DNA of 64,000 bases from Alentia gelatinosa (lineage: Eukaryota > Annelida > Polychaeta > Phyllodocida > Polynoidae): NCBI GenBank assembly GCA_950022655.1, contig OX465581.1, positions 107,119,125 through 107,183,124 on the forward strand, read 5' to 3'. This document shows, piece after piece, positions 59,011 to 64,000 of the stretch (positions are counted from its first letter, which is position 1; every line of letters begins with the position of its first letter). A model generated the notes under the pieces. The model saw only the letters and a program-made list of their open reading frames with translations. It did no database searches and was not told where the DNA came from. The position numbers and the translations under genes were made by a program.

Positions 59011-59309
59011 GTTTGTTTGTTTGTTTGGATAGTCTAACATCCAATTTGTTACTTTGGGTTTGACCGAATCTATGAGATGAATGTAGGTAAAAATCTCATC
59101 TCTACACATTTACTGAGGTGAGAATTCTTTTACCTCTCACACCACATAGACATGGTATGAGAAGGACTGGCCTTTGATAAAGCAGTAAATCTACCACTGC
59201 TTGGGGTGAAGGAGAAAAGTGACTGCAGTGACACTCAAATCAACAGAGTTCGACAACCTTGGGACTACATGTCCAGTGCTCTTTACCACTGAGCTAACTC
59301 TCCACCCTA
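59011..59309 (-). mobile_element. tRNA-derived SINE, copy 1
   Basis: On the minus strand the head (59309 downward) has an A-box TAGCTCAGTGG (59296-59286) and a degenerate B-box GGTTGTCGAACTC (59258-59246), so it comes from a tRNA gene. A body of about 190 bases, shared with copy 2, follows, then a (CAAA)n tail at about 59024-59011. The gene-like part is not a working tRNA. Confidence 0.75.
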
Positions 59310-59902
59310 GTCGCTTTAGTTATGCTTGCGTGCAGGCATATCTGGTCTGCACCATTAGGAGGCAAGGCGACCAAGAGGGTGAACCACCCGGCAGACCAGA
59401 TTTGGGGTATGGTCTATAGCATCACTTCACTGAGCTCTCTTAAAGTGAAGTATCTTTCCATGTGGGACTCGCTAGTCCCTAACCAGCCATTTGCTGGTTC
59501 TGGGTGTGTTATTACTGTCACCCTACAGAGTGACGCTGGGAACAGACTAAAATAACAGTGTCATCTATGAGAGAACATGTTTTTCCACTATTCTAACCAT
59601 TCTTTGTGGATATAAAGTGAACACTGAGGTGGATTAACATGAATTCGTGGTTTATACTCTTACATAGTATCATCAGGCAAAGTATTGTGATCGTCTACTG
59701 CGTATGGTGAGATTGGGTGTGCACATCAAGTGCACTAATCGGAGCTCAGAGCAGCAGGTAGGTTTCAGATAGGGTAGATCCAGTGACGTGTGTGCGATCA
59801 TGTTCACAATCTTCTCTTTAACCTGCATTGATCGCTGCGCAGAAAAAATGTTTGATGAGGCTTTTATATTACTCTTCTAACCATATTTATTGTCCATCGT
59901 TG

Positions 59903-60342
59903 GTTGGTTTTTTGGTTGGTTGGTTTTTTGGTTGGTTGGTTGGTTGGTTGGTTTTTTGGTTGGTTTTTTGGTTTTTTGGTTGGTTGGTTGGTTGGTTGGT
60001 TGGTTGGTTGGTTGGTTGGTTGGTTGGTTGGTTGGTTGGTTGGTTGGTTGGTTGGTTGGTTGGTTGGTTGGTTGGTTGGTTGGTTGGTTGGTTGGTTGGT
60101 TGGTTGGTTGGTTGGTTGGTTGGTTGGTTGGTTGGTTGGTTGGTTGGTTGGTTGGTTGGTTGGTTGGTTGGTTGGTTGGTTGGTTGGTTGGTTGGTTGGT
60201 TGGTTGGTTGGTTGGTTGGTTGGTTGGTTGGTTGGTTGGTTGGTTGGTTGGTTGGTTGGTTGGTTGGTTGGTTGGTTGGTTGGTTGGTTGGTTGGTTGGT
60301 TGGTTGGTTGGTTGGTTGGTTGGTTGGTTGGTTGGTTGGTTT
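59903..60342 (+). repeat. (GGTT)n array
   Basis: GGTT repeat of about 440 bp, uninterrupted from 59978 to 60342 (about 91 units). The left 75 bp has GGTTTTTT variants. The WLVG and NQPT frames are repeat artefacts. The array sits at the 3' end of SINE copy 2. Confidence 0.95.
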
Positions 60343-60379
60343 GATTTGACACCCAGTTATCACATGTTCTTACCAGACT

Positions 60380-60612
60380 TTCTCAAGGTTCTTTTACACC
60401 ACAAGGGTGGTGATTGAATCTATGTAATGAATTTAGGTAGAAATCCCACCCTTACACATTCACCGAAGAGTTCTTTTACATCTCCATCACATAGACATGG
60501 TCTGAGAAGGATTGACCTTTGATATAGCAGTAAATCTACCACTGCTGCGGATGAAGGAGAAGAGTGGCAGCAATGGGATTCGAACCCACAACCTTGTGAT
60601 TACGATTAACTC
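60380..60612 (-). mobile_element. tRNA-derived SINE, copy 2
   Basis: The same body as copy 1 (both hold CACATAGACATGGT, GATAAAGCAGTAAATC or GATATAGCAGTAAATC, and GAAGGAGAA). The B-box GGTTCGAATCC is intact on the minus strand (60586-60576), but the A-box half of the head is replaced or deleted. Its 3' side lies next to the long GGTT array. Confidence 0.75.
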
Positions 60613-60619
60613 CCCACCC

Positions 60620-60980
60620 CCTCTGGCGATGCCTTCTCCAACTCTCCAACCTCTCCAGGACCACTCCTCCTACCTCCTGCGTTTGGAAGATAACGCTTAA
60701 ATACTGCCGCGCTTTCAAGATCAACTTGGTGCCGGACCAGCACCATCTCTGGCCTCCCCCTCGCATCCTGGCTTATCCTTTCTGGCTCCTCGCCTCTCAC
60801 AAGCACAGTCCGGGATGATGCACTGGCATCAGACGGTGTGTGGTGCATCACGCACTTGCAATGGGATCCCTCGGGGGTGGTTCCCTTCTACAAACTATCA
60901 CCTGGCATGATTCGGAGTCTTCCCCACCAAAGGGATGTCGATCCCCTCCTGGGTCAAACACAGCTGGCATATGTGATAAG
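60620..60980. other. unique sequence beside SINE
   Basis: Moderate GC. No gene recognised. Confidence 0.3.
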
Positions 60981-61375
60981 CCTGCCCATGTCCTGCAGCA
61001 TTATTCCTCATAATGGAATCACTTATAAGAATTTCTGCCAATAAATCCTTTATAATTCCAGTTCAGCCGTGAGTTATGATTGTGCTGAATTGGAAATTCG
61101 GTTGTTATTATACAAGGCAGAACAGCAACACTCCCTCTCAGTTACTTCATGAACAATTGCACATGCCTAGCAGCTCCTTGATGTACTAATCAGCCATCCA
61201 CAGATGCACAGAAGAATTTAGAACCCACCCACCCACACCGATCAACTCATTTGTATAATAGGACTTTGTCATAATCATGCCCATGACCTCCGGCATTATT
61301 CGTTATAACAGAATCACATAAAAACGTCTCTGTCAATAAATCATTTATAATTCCAATTCGGCCCCGAGTTATATT
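60981..61375 (+). repeat. direct duplication of a segment of about 100 bp
   Basis: About 60985-61085 and 61276-61375 share GCATTATTC, AATGGAATCAC or ACAGAATCAC, CAATAAATC-TTTATAATTCCA and GAGTTAT in the same order and orientation, 291 bp apart and moderately diverged. Confidence 0.7.
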
Positions 61376-61399
61376 TATGGCCGCATCCATTTTAGTGTG

Positions 61400-62240
61400 T
61401 GGGTATATGATTTTGAAACATGCCCTTCTCGATATTGAAGAGGTTTTCCGCTCTGCTATCAACAAATGCTAGAGAAGATTGTCATCATACTATCTTGATT
61501 TATACAAGAAGAATGTTATGAACTGGAAATGAAAACAAAGATTAACATGTAAAAGTGTAAAACAGCCATCATACTACATACTAGTGCACACACGATTTCA
61601 AAAATTGTTGACCCCAACTTACAGTATGTACCTTAAGGATAGCTCCATGGCTGTCCCAATAGCAATAGGTAACAGGGACTAAGATATTGGTTATTTTATG
61701 CACTTATACAAATATATCGAGTAGATAACCAGTCCAGATCTCCCTTCACCAACCAGCTCTCTTCGCTAATAGATAAGTGGACTTAAGCTATGAACTAATA
61801 AACTCTTCAAATGGACAAAATATAACCTAAAGATTACAAAACTGCTAGTTTGCGAGCTTTAATTTATGGTGAGACTACCATCTACCGACAGTTTAATTGT
61901 GATGCTATACGTTCAATCACCTGACTGCCTTTCTACTTACTGATATTCTCTTGTACTAATGTGAATCCGGGAACCGCCTCATTCAGCTGTACTACTATAG
62001 GTACCTATATATTTTTGAAACTGTAGCATTCTTAACTATTTCAATATAATTGTGCATACATATTAAGTCAGTAGGAGAACAGCAGTGTGAGTGATATGGG
62101 ACAAGCTAAGTAGGTAACTAGAAATCTGCCCATCTAGTTGTTCAGTTCAGGTGAGGTATGTGATTGTTGACTCGCGTTGTCCCTACATAAATAACATTAC
62201 TTTTACGGTGCTGCGTTTCTCCACACGGACCTGAAATTAG
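61400..62240. other. AT-rich spacer
   Basis: No feature recognised. Confidence 0.3.
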
Positions 62241-62880
62241 ATTCCCAAGGCGGACAGTACCGGATGGAGCCTAGATGCTGATCAGGGAGTTACATAGTGT
62301 CTGCCTGGCGCCTGAGGTTTGGAGGATCCTACATAGAGCTGTGATAAAACAACCCTTTAACCTCAACACACCCCCAGGCAGGGTTACCGGGAATCACATA
62401 ACATAGGACCTTTAAGGTGATAAGCTGAGACGTGGACGGTGTCGAGGTCAACGGCCGCCGCCAGGCCGGGCATCCTGGCGGCGGCCACCGGCTCCAGCCG
62501 TCTGCCGGGCCCCGCATTGAGCAGCTCCGAGCAGCTCCCCACTGATCCCGACACAATATCTGGCGGGCTTGTTTTTAATGATAGCCCCCGCCGGTGCCGA
62601 TAAGGCCACAACAACAGGAGCATAATGCGAAACACAGATAGCCCAGCCAGCCATGATATCACGTTCCCCGCCGGTGCGATAAGCTCGTGTATAGCTCGTA
62701 ATCGGCTCGCGCTGTTTCGCATCCTTGCTCGGGCCCAAAAGAGCAGTGGCTCATTTTTTCCCTCTCTCTGGCGGGCGGCTCAATGCTATCTCCGCCACAC
62801 CCCTCTCCACTACCCTCCCCACCTCCCGCTCCGCACCGCCCGGCAGTACACCATTCAGACCTACTCATTAAATTCAATTC
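62240..62880. other. GC island with two GAGCWGCTC sites 10 bp apart
   Basis: GAGCAGCTC at 62519 and 62529, the tightest pair in the window, exactly one helical turn apart. CpG-rich flanks. No exon recognised. Confidence 0.6.
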
Positions 62881-63620
62881 AACTTTGATTAAAATTCCGA
62901 TCAGCGATAGAACGTTGTGATATGAACATCATCGATGAAGGCCCAGCATGGAGGAGGCTAAAAGAAAAAAATGAACTATTTTTGTCCAATCAGCACCGAC
63001 ATAACTCAGAATTTCGGAACCATGCAGAAGGGGTATTGTTTCCATGGTGATTTTCAGTGTGGGTATGCCGCCTTATCAACCGCGTATCATATGACTACGC
63101 CTGAGTTATCACCGATAACAGTGCCTGTGTTGATATCTGGAGGAATCTCTGCTGTTACCAGGCAGACCGCGGACTGCCTTTTGCTCCGTGATTACAGACG
63201 TTTGTTGCCACATCACTCACAGTAATTGCTGGTCAGGTGGAACACGGAGCTGCTCATCTATGCGTCCTACAAGTGCCGAGAAACTCACAGCTGCTCATGG
63301 CTCGATTACACTCCAATAATGGCATCGCGATGCATATTCAACTGTGGAGATAAGATTTATCTCCCTGCTGATTCCAGTTGTTTATCTGCCGAAGCTATCT
63401 GCATAAATGACACTTGAGAAGAGCAGATTACAAAAGGTGATTGCAATTAGTATTGTCGAATAAAAGGTTGATTAAAAAAACAACCTGAACCTAGAGTGTC
63501 AGAAAGAATCAGAGAATACTTGAGTTGTTTTTTCGGTAGGATCGGAGCATCAATTAAACTTATTAAATTCATCAGTCAAATCACTTTCGGCTGAGGACTT
63601 GGACGTTCATAGGGCACACA
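62880..63620. other. AT-rich sequence with one GAGCWGCTC
   Basis: GAGCTGCTC at 63247 and a near match (CAGCTGCTC) at 63290. No gene recognised. Confidence 0.4.
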
Positions 63621-64000
63621 CGTACCATTTCCATATCCTACTTACACATTGGTCGGGCCCATGGGCACCAGGCCGACCTTTAGGTACACCATATTCGTCA
63701 AGTCACTCACTAAAGAATGCACGTGGGTATTACTCACGTGAGCCCCTTAGCCAATAACGCCCATGTATTATTCACACCAACCCAGAGGATCCCCAAATTG
63801 GACGTTATACCCAAATCTCCAAAGCCGGCGGTCGGGCCAGGCGGGCGTGGGTTGGGAGGTGGGGGCGGCGTGCACGTGTGTGAGCCGGGCCGCACATTGT
63901 CGGTGAGGGGCAGCGTAGCGCGACGTTCATTAGGGTGTCTGGGGGGCGGGTGGTAGAGGCGGGGGTGGTTCTAATACCCGTGTCTCCGGTGACGTATAGC
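63620..64000. other. GC islet at window end
   Basis: CpG-rich, densest at 63820-63960, and cut by the window edge. No exon recognised. Confidence 0.4.

Noticed and set aside
59828..60417. Frames of 146-175 codons made of WLVG or NQPT units
   Set aside because: They translate the (GGTT)n array in several frames and both strands. There is no independent protein signal.
60560..60600. tRNA gene suggested by intact B-box GGTTCGAATCC
   Set aside because: The A-box half is missing and the body matches a second copy nearby, so it is a SINE rather than a tRNA gene.
1..64000. CRISPR arrays, prophage, operons or toxin systems
   Set aside because: The window is animal nuclear DNA. No regularly spaced identical repeats with unique spacers and no prokaryotic genes are present.

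Overview
The window is animal nuclear DNA with almost no coding sequence. Long AT-rich stretches alternate with short GC- and CpG-rich islands, simple repeats are abundant, there are decayed retrotransposons (DIRS-like, LINE, tRNA-derived SINE), and the one gene piece I can name has a clean splice acceptor. LINE and SINE 3' ends of the GTTTAACGTCC plus (GTTT)n type, together with DIRS elements, fit a marine invertebrate, most likely a lophotrochozoan such as a mollusc. That placement is an inference. There is no bacterial-style gene organisation, and almost all open frames here are chance or low-complexity frames.

The one recognised host gene is the terminal coding exon of CDIN1 (C15orf41, codanin-1-interacting nuclease), on the minus strand at 17041-17176, with its 3' UTR and a probable AATAAA signal near 16734. 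The gene reads right to left, so most or all of 17177-64000 should be upstream introns of CDIN1 or sequence beyond its 5' end, and 1 to about 16.7 kb is downstream intergenic DNA. I did not recognise any other CDIN1 exon. In vertebrates this gene lies tail to tail with the homeobox gene MEIS2 and shares its regulatory landscape. A gene-poor window filled with GC islands fits a similar regulatory block here, but no Meis exon was seen.

The most unusual signal is a near-palindromic 9-mer, GAGC(A/T)GCTC. I count 32 exact copies by eye, against about 0.5 expected for equal base composition. They sit mostly in the GC islands, and several lie in pairs about 30 bp apart. Around 3.9-4.0 kb, three E-boxes at exact 12-bp spacing precede two abutting divergent CTCF-like sites. 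A 44-bp inverted repeat (43/44) brackets about 0.87 kb at 8.9-9.9 kb. A promoter-like island at 46.96-47.42 kb carries E2F-, CTCF- and NRF1-like sites.

Repeat layout from left to right: foldback element A (3.1 kb); a Penelope/hammerhead-like motif (6.5 kb); a LINE tail (13.7-14.1 kb, minus); a LINE tail (20.0-20.2 kb, plus); a decayed DIRS element (20.3-22.1 kb, minus); a two-copy composite repeat (30.5 and 32.0 kb) with a partial third copy (7.3 kb); foldback B (33.7-34.3 kb); a degenerate array of about 78 bp (37.1-37.6 kb); a GGA array with a 51-bp higher-order unit (38.2 kb); foldback C (51.5 kb); a GGGA array (56.9 kb); a 36-bp degenerate minisatellite (57.4-57.9 kb); two SINE copies (59.0 and 60.4 kb) flanking a long GGTT array; and a duplicated segment of about 100 bp near 61 kb.
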